DNA of 64,000 bases, taken from Eucalyptus grandis. Taxonomy: Eukaryota > Streptophyta > Magnoliopsida > Myrtales > Myrtaceae. Shown here one piece after another: positions 47,480 through 60,324 of the stretch (position 1 is the stretch's first letter; the number at the start of each line of letters is the position of its first letter). Location of the stretch: assembly GCF_016545825.1 (NCBI RefSeq), contig NC_052616.1:39271871-39335870 (forward strand), written 5' to 3'. The notes beneath the pieces are model-generated. The model worked only from the letters and a program-made list of their open reading frames with translations, made no database searches and was not told where the DNA came from. Made by a program: the position numbers and the translations under genes.

Positions 47480-47800
47480 TCTATAAGACCCTGGATCTTC
47501 ACTGTACACATATTATTAGAGCCCATTGCCTTATAAGGTCCCTCCCTAGGCGATGTGGGATAAAAGAGGAACCCCTTCCTTGGGCACGTCCGGGAACCGA
47601 GGCACAAGAAAATGCGTATGTACAGTTAGAGAGCTGATTGCCTTATAAGGCAGCCCAAACCTCCCTCCTTAGGCGATGTGGGACAAGAGAGGAACCCTTC
47701 CTTGCGTGCATCCGGGGACTGAGGCGCGGACACACCGCCATCCCTCCTCCCAAGCACCGCCACTCGGGCCGTCATACTCTCCTCGCCTGCGTACTGCCAA
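47480..47800 (-). repeat. Dispersed copy of the array's block C (USE-TATA repeat)
   Basis: On the minus strand the order is a GC-rich segment with GGAGGGATGGCGGTGTG, then CTCTTGTCCCACATCGCC, GCCTTATAAGGC, and CATTTTCTTG. This is the order seen in block C. A second, shorter USE-TATA pair follows at 47,529-47,562. It shows block C belongs to a dispersed repeat family, independent of the array. Confidence 0.75.
47641..47684 (-). promoter_or_regulatory. Perfect USE with TATA at Pol III-type spacing
   Basis: On the minus strand GTCCCACATCG (47,674-47,684) is an exact plant snRNA upstream sequence element, followed by a 26-nt spacer and TATAAGG (47,641-47,647). Known plant snRNA genes use about this spacing for Pol III and about 10 bp more for Pol II. 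A T-run lies about 40-50 bp downstream (CATTTTCTTG). No snRNA body is visible, so it is a promoter-like motif within a repeat. Confidence 0.6.
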
Positions 47801-48540
47801 GGCGATCTTAATCCATCCCTCCATACTGCTCTAGGTCTAGGTCGCCACACTTTCTCTCAAGTTTTTTTCTGTACTTAGCAAGTAGGGACATCATAGCGTT
47901 AGGACCTCAAGCCCGACGACTAGAATTTCAACAAAGGTGGCAGAACTCGCAGACAAATCGAACCTACTCCATAACTCAACCTTTTTCTCGATGACTTTGG
48001 CCTGGCTTCTCCTTCTTGGTTTAAGGCTAAAGGGACTTGGAAAATTGTAGGCTAGATATCACAACGAGCATCTTCGAGTCCTTTTTCTAACGACATGAGG
48101 CTCATGCGCTAATTCCCATTGTAGCTACCCAAATTGGCATTTTTGCAAGAAGGTGTCGGCTGATCCTACTCCAACGGATCAGTATGTAAATGGTGATTTA
48201 AGGCCACCAAAGTGGTACTTCCCAATTTCCTATTGGCTTGATATTTTTACAAAACCTACATCAACGTGTAAACTCACTCCCTTTAACATTTCATCCAAAA
48301 TGTACGAATGATGAGCCCATACTCGCCATTTTCGCGTGACTGTACAATCTAGCCCGAGTTGACCAAGTTTGACTGACTTTTGCAAAGTGGCCTGCACAAT
48401 CATCCATTTTTAGGGTTGGCCATGTGCTTGTTCGACCTCTCTTGTGCTTGGCTAAATGACGGGGTAGGACCGATTCAAGGAATTTAAGGTGATTAGAGGG
48501 ATCTTGATGTGACTTTAAGAGGCTAGGGTACAGGCTAATC
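47801..48540. other. Intergenic stretch
   Basis: No gene or repeat boundary recognised. Confidence 0.4.
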
Positions 48541-48682
48541 CTTTAAGATCCCCAAATTTTTGGTCTAGTCCCATATCTACCCCAAATTTTTAAAATAATA
48601 ATAATAATAATAACTCAAACTTTAAGTTTAGTCCCAAATCTACCCAATTTCTTTTAGTCCCAAATGTGACCTAAATTTTCCT

Positions 48683-48715
<33 letters not shown>

Positions 48716-49173
48716 CAATTTAGGTCTAATCCCAAATCTACTCCAATTTTTTTTTTTCAAAAAGAAAATCATCAAGTTTTACTCAATCTTAAATTTGCTC
48801 CATTTAGTCCTCTATCCAAAAGTCATGGATAGTCATCCCTAAATTTTATATCCTAGAACAGTTTTATTTTGATGATAATTTTCCATGTTGCCTTACCTAT
48901 TTGTATATATTATCAATGTGGAAATGCCACATTAAGTAGGACTAGACGATGGGGTAGATTGCAGAATAGATTAAAAATTGGTATCTTTTTAACAAAAAAA
49001 AAAAAAAAATGGGGCAAATTTGGGATTGGACCTAAAATTTAGGATTTCTTCTTCAACAAAAGAAAAATTCGAGGCAGATTTGGGATTGGACCTAAAGTCT
49101 GGAATTTTTTCTGAGATTAAAAAAAAAGTTCATGACAGATTTGGAACTAGACCAAAATTTGGGGTATTTTAGG
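48541..49173. mobile_element. Foldback element, about 0.63 kb (tentative)
   Basis: Left text CCCCAAATTTTTGGTCTAGT and the complement of the right end (CCCCAAATTTTGGTCTAGTT) are inverted, and GTCCAATCCCAAATCTG-like phrases recur in both arms. The interior holds an A30 run near 48,688 and an (AAT)n run near 48,595. I did not find a clear target duplication. Confidence 0.55.
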
Positions 49174-51999
49174 GACTTGGCTTGTTTGGGTCCATAGATT
49201 AAAGGCTTCTATGTTGGACAACGACCAATGAATGTAAGGGCCTTGGACCAATGGCAATACCCCTAAAGCCGATCCTATATAAATCCAAGCCAAATTTATT
49301 TTCTCTATTGGCCATTCTCCGTTAGCTCTCTCTGTTAGGCTCACCCTTGGTCTATCTCTCTCTCCCCTCATACCAGGTCGAGGCTTGCCTCGTTTATTCA
49401 AGGTGTACTTCGCCTACTCCTTCCTTTACTTAAGCTTTGTTTAATCCGTCGAGGATTTTGAACTCAGGACATAGTTGAAAGTCAAGGTACAGTTGCTCTT
49501 CTCACCCTCACAAACGTTGCTCGCTTATTGCCTCGATCTATGGTCCGCTAACTTGGACATGGTTTTCAGCTTGTTTAATTTGAACAAGAAGCAGACCGTC
49601 AAATTTGGCTTGTCCACTAATTCGGAGATGACTAGCTAGATCCAAGGTCCAGTAACGTAGGTCATTATTTCTTTCTAGGCAACTCACTTATCTCCGGATG
49701 TAGCAAGAATTAGATTGTTATCGCTTGATCTAGTACAAAAGAAGAATATCATGTTCTTGCTAATACGATTGTTGAACTTTTATGGTTACAATGATTACTC
49801 AAAGACGCTGGAGTTTGTCATATTAGTAAGACATTCATCTCTTATGACAACCAGATATTCAAATAACATGTAATGATGTTTTCATGAGCGTACAAATATA
49901 TTGAGATAAAACGTTACTTTATATGGTATCAGGTGCTTAATGGAACTCTTCATCTCTTGATTCTTCACTAAGGCACATCTATCTGGATATTATCTTTTCT
50001 CTAAATTCTATGACTTGTTTTACATCACCTTTTTTTTTTTAAGGGGAGATCTTAGAAATATTGATGAGAATTGTTGTATTTCTCTCCTTGATTATGTATA
50101 TACGTAATTGATTGTGATTGATATTGTGAGTCAAGATAGGAAAGTTCGAATATGTGTTACCTTATATATCACTTACATTCTATAAATACTCTTTAGTTTA
50201 CTACATATGCTGATATTAAACAACTCGCATTTTCATCTTTTTATCTCGCAATGTAATCTAACCCAACACCAAACGTTAAGAGCATGGCTAGACCCATCCC
50301 GCTTGAAACAACGTGAAATTGACATGCAAGTTCTTGAAAAAGGATTTAGCAAAAGATATCTTTTCATCAACGTCATAATGAACTTCTTCAATAAAAAGAT
50401 TGATCAGCTTTAAATATTATCTTACATTTTTTTTTTCTCATATACCATTACATTTGATGAAAATGGGAAAATTAATAAAATTTATATAAGAAACTAAGAA
50501 ATTATATCAGCATCACAAAAATTGGGATCATCATATAAAAATCTGTATTTTAAATCCATTATCTTTGATAAACATGCCTTAAATAATAAATTGATACAAC
50601 TCCAAATTGATCCAATCGGAATGTAGAGAGTGGTGTGATAATGTCAACAATACCAAAATGTAACTCGCTTGCCGTCAAGGTTTGCACTGACAGAAAAAAT
50701 CATTTATCTTGATTCAAATTGGTCAAGAAGCATTCATTAGATGTTAATTTTATTGAAAGATGAGATTATCACAATATCGAAATTTAGTTCTTGCATTGAG
50801 TAAAGAAGATGTTACTAATAAAAATACCAAGAACAAGAACCATAATGAAGAGTAAGATTACTATGCAAATCAAATTTACATACTGTACTCATTGCCATTT
50901 TCCATGAACCGTCCTTCTCAATAGTCAAATTAGATCAAGAATGAAATTTTCATTATCTATAAATGATTACAGGCAATCGCAAGTCATCGTTGGAAAAATT
51001 ACACCAAAAATTGTGGCAGTGTAGCGATTAGATGCTGTCATCTTCGGGCACAAGAACAAGCTACTAAGAAAAAGCACAAAGAGTCCGACTCATGCAAATA
51101 TATATTAGTTTAACACGGCTAGAGTTCGATAGTTCATATTCAGTTTAGTACATAGGGACCCAAATACACACCTTAACAAAGATGGTTGAAATTTTAAGAC
51201 ATCTAAGGATGCTAATCAACAAAAGGATGAGGACGCCCTTCACCTAATAGATGCATCTGCCAACTGCTTCTACTTAATTAACATCTGATGAAGTCCATCA
51301 TAACCTCATAATAAGCACTTAGAAGCTCCATATACTAGTTATATTCCCTTCAATCAATACTAGCTGCACAAGGGGGAAAAAGCTCGAGTAAGATATTGCT
51401 ACTTTCTGTGACATGAAAATAACTCTAGGGGCTAGGAATTACTAGGAAACAAAACGGATTTCGTGGTAATCACATAGCTCTTATAGCACACAAACAGCAG
51501 AACGATCGTCTTCGGCAAGAAAAGAAAAACAACTGAATGATCTGTTTGACTGATAATTTTTCTGCTGAACTGTGCAGAGCCATTAGGCTCATGCTTACAG
51601 CATTAAACTGAAACTGTTTGGGGATTATCTAGGCTTTTGTAGCTGTTGTTTTTCTTCTTGAATCTCCTCACTAATGCTTGATGTTCGGGGATTTCTCTTA
51701 GCTAACTTCCTTTGGAGATTCAATTGGATTTTCAGAGTGCAACTCCTCTGCCGATGTTCTATGCAAATAGGCAGCCTCTATAGTCCAATCAGAATCCAGT
51801 TTTTAATCTTTTAATGATGTGACTGACAGGGGGTGTACAGGCTGAGATTATGAATGAATGGATTTGCTTTTCTAGGAAAAAGTAATTAGTACAAACGCCA
51901 GCATTTTGGTTATTCATGGACAATCCCAGATTTCTACAACAGGCAAAGGGAAAGACCCTGTGTGTTCTGCATACACATCGACCTACTGACTACAGGAAT
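49174..51999. other. Intergenic DNA downstream of the MADS gene
   Basis: AT-rich. A plausible decayed LTR fragment lies around 50,040-50,230 (CTCCTTGATTATGTATATAC to TATAAATACTC). I looked here on the minus strand for a last exon encoding the usual AGAMOUS C-terminal motif II and found none. Confidence 0.4.
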
Positions 52000-52245
52000 T
52001 ACCACATTTGAGTTCCATTTATCTTAAGAACTCTTGCTGAACTACTTTGAAGCAAAAGTTCAGAAAGACTGAAAAGATATCAATTCTTGCTAAACTCTGA
52101 ATTAACCTCATAAGTAGTACTATTCACGTATCTAGCTTAATTAAGCTGAGTGATAAGTTTAAACCATGTTCACTGTGGACTCTATATGTTGGATATATTT
52201 CTAGATACCTTAAAATTGGCTTTTAGAGGTAGCTATAAACCCTAA

Positions 52246-52288
<43 letters not shown>

Positions 52289-52290
52289 TC
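52246..52290 (+). repeat. (TG)n(GA)n microsatellite just 3' of the MADS stop codon
   Basis: A TG run followed by a GA run, 33-77 bp beyond the stop codon, so it would lie in the 3' untranslated region. Confidence 0.9.
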
Positions 52291-52322
52291 TCACACTTGT
52301 GCAGACTCACAGTGGTTGGGTG

Positions 52323-55300
52323 CTACAGCACGTTCACTTGGAAGTAGTTTCTGGAATCGAAAGGCTGAGAAGAAGATGGCTGCATGAAGTCATAGTTGGT
52401 ACCTCCCGGCATCAAATTCATATCCGCATGTTGGGTCCTCTCGCTCTCCGCGATCTACATATCATAATGCCAAGACCCACAATTTAGTTATTCACCTGTT
52501 AATCATACTATACATGTGCATGTACATCTGGTAAACGTCCAATCAGGAAGTAATAGAAAAAAACTGGTACATACCTTTTGGAAATTTTTTTGGGTTATAA
52601 TATTTTATCTATTGACCTGCTCCTATGTTTCACTTGCAGTCTAAGTTTTGTTGCTTCAATAAATGAATAAATAAATAAAAGACTCAGAGGAAATGCAAAT
52701 TTGCATATGATAGGTTGAAAGGAGAACACAGAGTAGAATAAGAACTTCAAGCTAAACCAGAACTAGTATGATTAAATGGTAGGATGACTAATGAGCCCCA
52801 AGAATTCTTGCATTCCGTTTCCATAAGAACACTAGGATAGAATCTACCCTTTATAAATTTTAATCTGCATGAATGCAATCATTCATCGCCTTCTTTGATC
52901 AAACCAGCCAGTAATAAGTCCTTTGATTGTTAATGTTTTATTACCAGTAGCTTGACTTGAATTAGACTAATATTTTGCCTCCTTAAATGGTCATTGTAGT
53001 TTTCAATAGGGTGATGTTTAGTTGTGATCAAGCAGAATCTATCGGTGTCACATGCATATGGGGTACACACACTCAGAGAGAGAAAGAGAGAGAGAGATAA
53101 ACCTTCGCTCGCAGAACTTGATTGTTGTTGTGTAGGTCAATTTCCTCCAACCGTACAACAGAAACAAATCATTATGGCAATAACACATTAGCAACATAAT
53201 TCAGAATTTCATTAATTTGACAAAAAGCATGTATCCAAAGACATCATTTGATAGATGCATCAAGGTAATCTGCATTAAGATATTTCATGGAAACAGCTCT
53301 AGCAGCTGTTATATGGTCACATCGATGGAAATAAATCATGTTTTATGTCACCCTTTGCTTCAAAGCACATGCAGATTTTTAGTCACATAAACAGCAATTT
53401 CCAGCACATATAATTTTGGCAATTTCGCAGGATACCTACTTCGACACAAGGAATTGCAAACTAGGTACCAAAGATTTATTAGCACTTTGTTGTCAGAAGA
53501 TGAGGTGGAATATAAAGACAAGCGATACAGTAATTCTTATATCAGAAAAATTCAGTCCTCTTTGCTCAAGATATACAAACATCGCAGTATTTTCACTTTA
53601 GCTTCACTGATTGTAGGTAAGAAGCTCACTGCCCGAAATCTTGCAAAACAAATCAAATGTGGTTTATCTTACAATGTACACTGAATCGTATTCATGTCTT
53701 TTCTTTTCCATTGTTTTCCTCTCTATAGAGACATGGCAGTATATATCTGATTTCTAAATGAGTACCCTGCTCTTACAACAAAATTTTTATGTATCTGAAT
53801 CTCCTGATACATACAGAATTTATTTTCTGAAAAACGGCAACAGTGGGTAGGAAAGATGGCAATGGTTGATATATTAAAAATATAGATCACTTTAGCTCAA
53901 TGCTGCATAATTTTCAAATAGCTTTAGATGATATTTAGGTCAATCAATTGATATCATTATTCTGCACATGCACATGGACACACATGCAAAAACTAATGCA
54001 TGAAAAAAGGGATGTACGTGCATTGGCACGCACACTTGCTTGCTAGCACACCAACAATCCACATGCTTGTGCTCCCGCAAGTGCTCACATATATGAGAGC
54101 ATGCTCAAACTGGTAAACATATGTACGACACAAGCTAGACGAGTTTCTAAGCATCAGTGAAAAGAGTAGCTACCCTTTTTTGCATATACTCAATCTCCGC
54201 AAATAGAAGCTCATTCTGCAAGTAATAGAGAGTGAAATAGAGAGATTAGTAAAGATAACAGCAGATTAAAGGGTCGTCTGTTGATTATTCAGAAAGAGTA
54301 ATCTTATTGTTAGGAACATTGATAGCATTCTGATGGGTACCTTTTTGGCGCGAATTTTAGCGATTGCTTTTTCTAGTTTTTGCTCCGTAGTCTTCATATC
54401 CTTCATATTCATCCCAGCAATTGAGTCACCCACCAGTTGCCTGGATATCACATAATTTCGTCCTTGATCTTTCAGAGTTTCCAAAAAAGTACTTTGTCGT
54501 GCCAAATGCACAAGGGTAATATATGCAGCATCGATTCATCTTGGGGTGTCACAAAGTTACAAGATGGCACTGATCTTAAACTTTACCTGTTATTGTTCTG
54601 CATGTTATTAATCTGTTGTTGCAACTTGGCGGATTCTTGCTGATAAAACTGTAACATTAACCAATTAGGGAGATGTCATCAATAAATTCTGAGATTAAGG
54701 AAGAACCTGGAAATGGATATATAGTGCTTTTATTTTTCAAGGCTGTTTTCCATTGTGTTGTGCACTCTTGGTTCTCTTAAATCAAAGATCACTTGAATAG
54801 AGTAAACAAATTTGAAACAAACAGAAAAGCCTAACAAGTTGATGCCAAGAATGAGTTTGGACATCCTAGTCCACCATTTCATGGACGCCATACCTGCAAT
54901 TTCAGATTTGGTCGCTCCACGTCGAGTGCATTCGGAGAGATAACTCATCCTTGTATGTTACACAGGCAGATAGGACACTTATGCACCATGCAGTTTCATA
55001 ACATTTACATTAAGGATCCTGAGGTTTTAAAAGCCTACAAATGCACCCTATAGAATTTCTGTAACTTTCTTGACGGTGTTAGCCTTGAAGATATGAAGTG
55101 TATCTTTTTTTATGTCAGCACGGGGAAAAAAATTGCTTCTTGAAAAGGTAAATTACAATATCTATTGAGTCAAACTAAAAAACCATAATGTATTAATAAT
55201 GAGATAGTAACATTTAACATGTGACGTATATCTAACGAAATTTGCAAATCCAGGAAGATGATGTGAAATAAGGTTAAATATTTTTCTTCATCTCTAAATG

Positions 55301-58300
55301 AAGGAAACTTCCTCTAACCAATGTTATTAGTAGGCTACAAAAATGAGCATCACTCACACGTAAACTTATCTAAAGACAAATGCGAGAAATTTTTGTCGCC
55401 CAATCAAACAATTTCCTCAATCAAGGTTTAGAACATGTTTGAAACTTGAACAGTTGACCTGCAATTTGAATCTTTGCCATTTTTTATACATCAAAGTTAG
55501 ATTGGACATAATCATAATGTGTCTAGATTATATCTGAATCAAGTAGGTGTCATTAATGAAGTTACTCACATTCTACCCTAGGTTTCATGGGAAGTTAACT
55601 ACTTAGTTCATTATCATATATTGTCAATCGACTATATTTTAATCTATAAACCCGTATGCGCATCTTCCCAGCATACATATCATATGAAGTTTTAACATAA
55701 GAGAGGTTGATATAATGCTTGGGATTGCTTCTTTCACAAGTTCATCATGAAACAAGCCAGTCGGTTTAGATAGCATGTGAACTACCATAATAAATATGTT
55801 GTAGCAGCATGATCAAGTATCTTATGTGACTATAAGTCCCTTTAGGTTTAAATGACCTATCAACGCAATTTATAGTCTCTTTTTTTTCTTCTGAATTCGT
55901 TTCTTCTTTTTATCTGGAGACGTTATTAGTTTGAGTTTCATAGATCTTTAATTCAACAGAAATAGAACATGGAAAAGCAAACAAAAAGCAGAATATATTT
56001 CATAATGTATACCTGAACATTAGCTTCAGAAACGGATCCGCTACTGGAGGAATCTGAGCAAGCCTTCTTGTACCTCTCGATGGTTGCTTTGACACTGCAT
56101 CAACAAAACCCAATGAAATCTTGCTTAGTTTGATTCAAGGAAACAATCACAGAAGCTGTCAAAGCATTTAATTTCAAGATTTTGAACATCAAGAATCGCC
56201 ATTCTTTCAGCTCGTGGATTTCGTGCATCTTAGTGCAGTATCCCTCTTGATTCACTCGACCCATCCATGACATACGAATTCTTCCTGTTCATGGGCGAAT
56301 GCTTTCCTCTTTTTCTTCCCGAAACGCCCTTGGGATAGAAAAAATTATAGGTGTGAACATCTTCGCCAAATTAGATTATGAGTTTTCCTATCTACGAGCT
56401 AGTTAGAGTGGACAAGCCAGCCTTCCCTTATACTAGATGTTTTCGGATAAAAGCAAGATGGGTGACCACATCTAGTTAACCCTAAAGCAACCTCTAACAC
56501 CTATGCATCGTCACGACTTCTCTACTTGACAACTTTAATCAATAACAACTCCAGCATTAGTTACCGACAAGACCGTCACTTTTGCCCACCACTTGACTCC
56601 TACAGGGCTATCAGCAATTCTACCTTCATTGCCACTGCAACAATATGTTTGCAGTCTCATCTTTGTTTCACTATAAATTGATATTGATGTCCCTAAATTC
56701 TTTTTTTCCCCGTGGTCCAGCTTCTTTTTTTCACAAAACTTTTAGCCCGTTCCTACATGGAAATTGCTTAATAGGGTCTAAATAATAAACCAACATTTCA
56801 GTTGAGCTTAGCTGTGGCCTATCATATCTGCCTACGAAAGTATACCTTATTAGAACGACTGAGCTACTTCAGTGTTGCTTTATTATTATTATTGACTAAA
56901 TAGAGGTCGCATAGCGCAACATCTAAAGGTTATTCCTTGAACCTCCATTTCACTCTACTGTGGCGATTCTACTTTATTTAAATTGCTTGAAGGTCATATC
57001 TTTGTAAGAGAAATGATGATCCCCTATGATTTTGTTTTTCAATATTTGAGGATAGCCAAGACTCTATACAACAAATAATGATGCATGAAAGAGAGGAAAA
57101 TCTATGACTCCTTATGGTGGATGTGAAAAGAATGTGACCTACGTTACTAAGTTTAAGATTGAGGATAAGACAGATAATTTTGGAAAAATGCAAAGATAGG
57201 ATGTGTCAAATGTATAACACATTGTATGATATAGAATCGTCATATGGAATACTTTAGCTAATTATAACTTGGGTGGCCAAAATCGAAATAATCACGTTGA
57301 GATTTTTGGTTTGTTTTTAGAAGCTCTAACTTATGATATTGGTACGTGAGTTTTTATAAAATGTGATATCATGTAGTAATAACTCAAACTGCCCTTAACT
57401 CATTAAGGACTTGCCACTCTCAAAATGGATTCTCCCATTTTTATTTTATAATGTAACAATGAAATGAGATATTTAATCAATTTTCACACATCAAATTAAA
57501 TTCACCTCCTAAGTCTTGTTAAAGATTGGTTATCCACACTAGGACTAGAGAAGTCACAAATAATAATTTTTTTATGGTCAAATATTAAGAATTTGTAAAC
57601 AATAAGAACCAAAACTTAAATTGCAAGAATTTCAAAATCAAGACATCGCATCTCAATTGTTTTAACATTTCACCGACACGTCAAGTTTTGACGTTCCAGC
57701 ATTGGATGCCATACACAGAAAATCACATCCATGAACAAAGTCTACATGACTTGCCATCGTTGCGCCATCAAATCAATCAGCGCGGCAGGCAAGGGCAGAT
57801 CTAATTCCTGCTTTAAATGTTTGTTGGGTTGAGTAAAAGAGCTGATCTTTTCAGGAAAGGAATGACAAGATGCGACCCTTTGAAACCTAAGACCTCTTAG
57901 TGCATCAGACATAGGGAACTGAAACTTTAGAAAAACATAAAAAGCAACAGAGGCCACTGTTTTCCTGGGGCTGCGGATACCTTAATTTTCTCGAGCAACT
58001 GATTGGTTAACCTCAACTGCTAGGAATTACATGATTGGCTGACTCCTAAATCTCTTTGACAGGTGTCCGGCATTCTTGTTACACATGGGTTAATACCCTG
58101 GCAAAATCCCTAATTTTCTAATGTTCTATATTTTTGTGCCTTTTCAATAATAATAATAAAAAAAGCACGCATTTCCAACGTGCTTTTTTTTAGAAAAAAA
58201 TTAATTTCTCCTTAGAATACTTATTGAACATATTTAATAAATAAATATCGGATATTCAAAGCTCCTAAACTTTTACAAATCTTTCATGTTTGATCGGTGT

Positions 58301-60324
58301 TAATAAAAAATTGCTTAAATAATCACATCCAAGTCAGTCTTAAGTCTGAGAAACTCCGAGTACAACAGAGCTGTCCAGCTTTTATTTTGTATCGCTTCCC
58401 CATGCATCCAAAGAAGCAAAAAGATTGCCTAGAACTCTCTTATTGGTTCGGGTTCCTGTTGCATCTTTCTATCTCTTCAGTGTTTTCATAAATATACCTA
58501 CGCAAGATCCTGAGAAAACGAAAACTCTCCCTCTGCTATGCCAATGGTGAAACATGCTGTTAAATTAGACCAAAGATGCCCAATTCTCATTGGTTCCTCT
58601 CTCTTTCTCTCTCTCTCTCTCTCCCTTTCCCTCCCTCTCCCCCCACCATCATTGCTGTTTTAGCATCAGCGTATGTAGCCAGAAAGAGAGCTAAGTTTAG
58701 AAATGCTTTTCTCTCACTCGATAAAAAGAAAAAAAGAAAAGACGAAAAAGAGACGGAAATGAAACATGCCTTGGAAGGGTTTCTTTCTTAGCTGGCGTTG
58801 AGTATGACTTAGGGCTCAAGATGAGTGATTTAAAAGAGGAACTTAGGACATAATTGAACTTTGTGTCAGGAGTGAAGGAACCAAGTTCATATCAAAGGGT
58901 GACGTGACCAAAGATTCTATACCTAACAACAAAGCAAATAACAACTGAGCCGACCTAATCTAAGTCCCATAATGTTTTTCCATTTCCACAATTACATCAC
59001 TCTGAAAGAAAGACAGAAACGTATGTCAAAGACCCACCTAAATTGGTTTCTTCTTCCGGTGGCTTCGCTTATCACATTATGTTATTATCAAACGCTTTTC
59101 AAAAACCCTAATTTGGGTTATGTTTTGACATTAGTGTGTGGCTCCATGTGCTTGAAACTTCTGATCCTTGTTTAGTCGGGAAAAAGCAAGTCTGTTGTTA
59201 GTTTGAGACCTGATCTAAGGGATTCCGTGGATAAGAGGTGTTTAACATGAAAAGGAAAAAAAAAAAGAACCAAACCTAACCATACCCAAAAAAATGAGAT
59301 GGAAGAAAAGCAACTTGGACTTGGCTTTTGTGAACCCTAGTCTTCTGTAAACTGATAGGAATCACGTCAATCTCTTGGAGATGTACGAACTGTGTTTCCT
59401 TTCAAGTGCAAAACTCAGACTGACGTGTTATTGAGGAAGTGTCAACGAGAAAAGATGAAGGGTTTGGTGACCTGAGCAACCAATCGCAGAGAGAGAGAGA
59501 GAGAGAGAGACAGAGACAGACAGAGAGAACCAACCAAGCATTGGACGAGAAAGGAAGATGGTATCAGAGATTTAGCCCAAAAAACATTTTTTTAAAAATC
59601 TAAAAGGAAGGGGGAAAAAAGGGAAGAAGCATAGAAATCTCTCTACTTGTTTCTAATATGGAGCAAAATGGCTGTTGTATCTATCAAATCTGTGGATCCG
59701 CAAGTGCAAGATAAAGAGAGTATCATCAAAAGAGAAAGAGGTAAAAGTGAGTAGCAAAAAGAGGTAAAAAGAATTCTTTGTTGAGAGATCAATCTTATGA
59801 GCTTCACTTAAAACTAACAAAATCCAAAATATAAAAAGAAGAAAAAAAGGGGCAAGGCAAGAAAATCTATGTTAGAGGATGCTAAATCTTATCAAGTCCA
59901 GATCATGAACACCCCCTTCAGATTTTGCCTAAATTTTCTTTACCCAGCGCAGTACTGTCCATAAAAAATGAAAATCTTGTTAAGAAAAAAGACGGAAAAA
60001 GAAATTTTCTTCCGATCACAAAAGAAATACAAGAAACTCGGGCAAACCTTAAGAAATTAAACAAAACAGCCCAAAGAGCAGAGAACAAAGATACCTATCG
60101 TTGGCATACTCATAGAGGCGGCCGCGGCTGGAGAAGACGATGAGGGCGACCTCGGCTTCGCAAAGAACGGAGAGTTCATATGCCTTCTTGAGGAGGCCAT
60201 TCCGCCGCTTGCAGAAAGTCACTTGCCGATTCGTCGTGTTCTCGATCCGCTTGATCTCGATCTTTCCCCTCCCCATTTTCCTCTGCGGGGACTCCTCGGG
60301 CGTGGCTTGGGTTGGAAAAACCAT
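52323..60324 (-). CDS. AG-like: AGAMOUS/SHATTERPROOF-lineage MADS-domain transcription factor (spliced)
   Basis: Nuclear MIKCc transcription factor of the C-function lineage, which in related plants directs stamen, carpel and fruit identity as tetramers with SEPALLATA proteins binding CArG boxes. Coding exons (minus strand): 60324-60095, 56094-56013, 54648-54587, 54440-54341, 54215-54174, 53144-53103, 52454-52323. They join in frame to 229 codons plus TAG. All donors are GT and all acceptors AG. Residues 1-16 are the N-terminal extension (MVFPTQ...) typical of AG proteins. The MADS domain is 17-76 ([20 protein letters not shown]), the I region is 77-104, the K domain about 105-186 ([37 protein letters not shown]), and the C region 187-229 ends NYFQVNVL (AG motif I). 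The second conserved C-terminal motif is missing in this model. AG versus SHP subclade is unresolved. Confidence 0.93.
56095..60094 (-). promoter_or_regulatory. 4.0-kb regulatory intron of the AG-like gene
   Basis: In AGAMOUS the large intron after the MADS exon carries the enhancer bound by LEAFY, WUSCHEL and MADS proteins. The intron here has the right place and size. On the gene strand, two CCAATCA boxes lie at 58,000-58,006 and 58,032-58,038. CCAATG-type LEAFY motifs lie at 58,541-58,547 and, opposite strand, 58,588-58,593, with a TTAAATTAG homeodomain-like word between. A perfect CArG box CCTAAATTGG lies at 59,037-59,046. Motifs are seen; function is by analogy. Confidence 0.7.
58158..58190. 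other. Small perfect hairpin in the regulatory intron
   Basis: AAAAAAAGCACG and CGTGCTTTTTTT form a 12-bp stem with a 9-nt loop (CATTTCCAA). It lies about 120 bp from the CCAATCA boxes. No other match is seen in the window. Confidence 0.7.

Noticed and set aside
49923..49936. TGGTATCAGGTGC as a retroelement primer site
   Set aside because: No LTR end immediately precedes it and no gag text follows.
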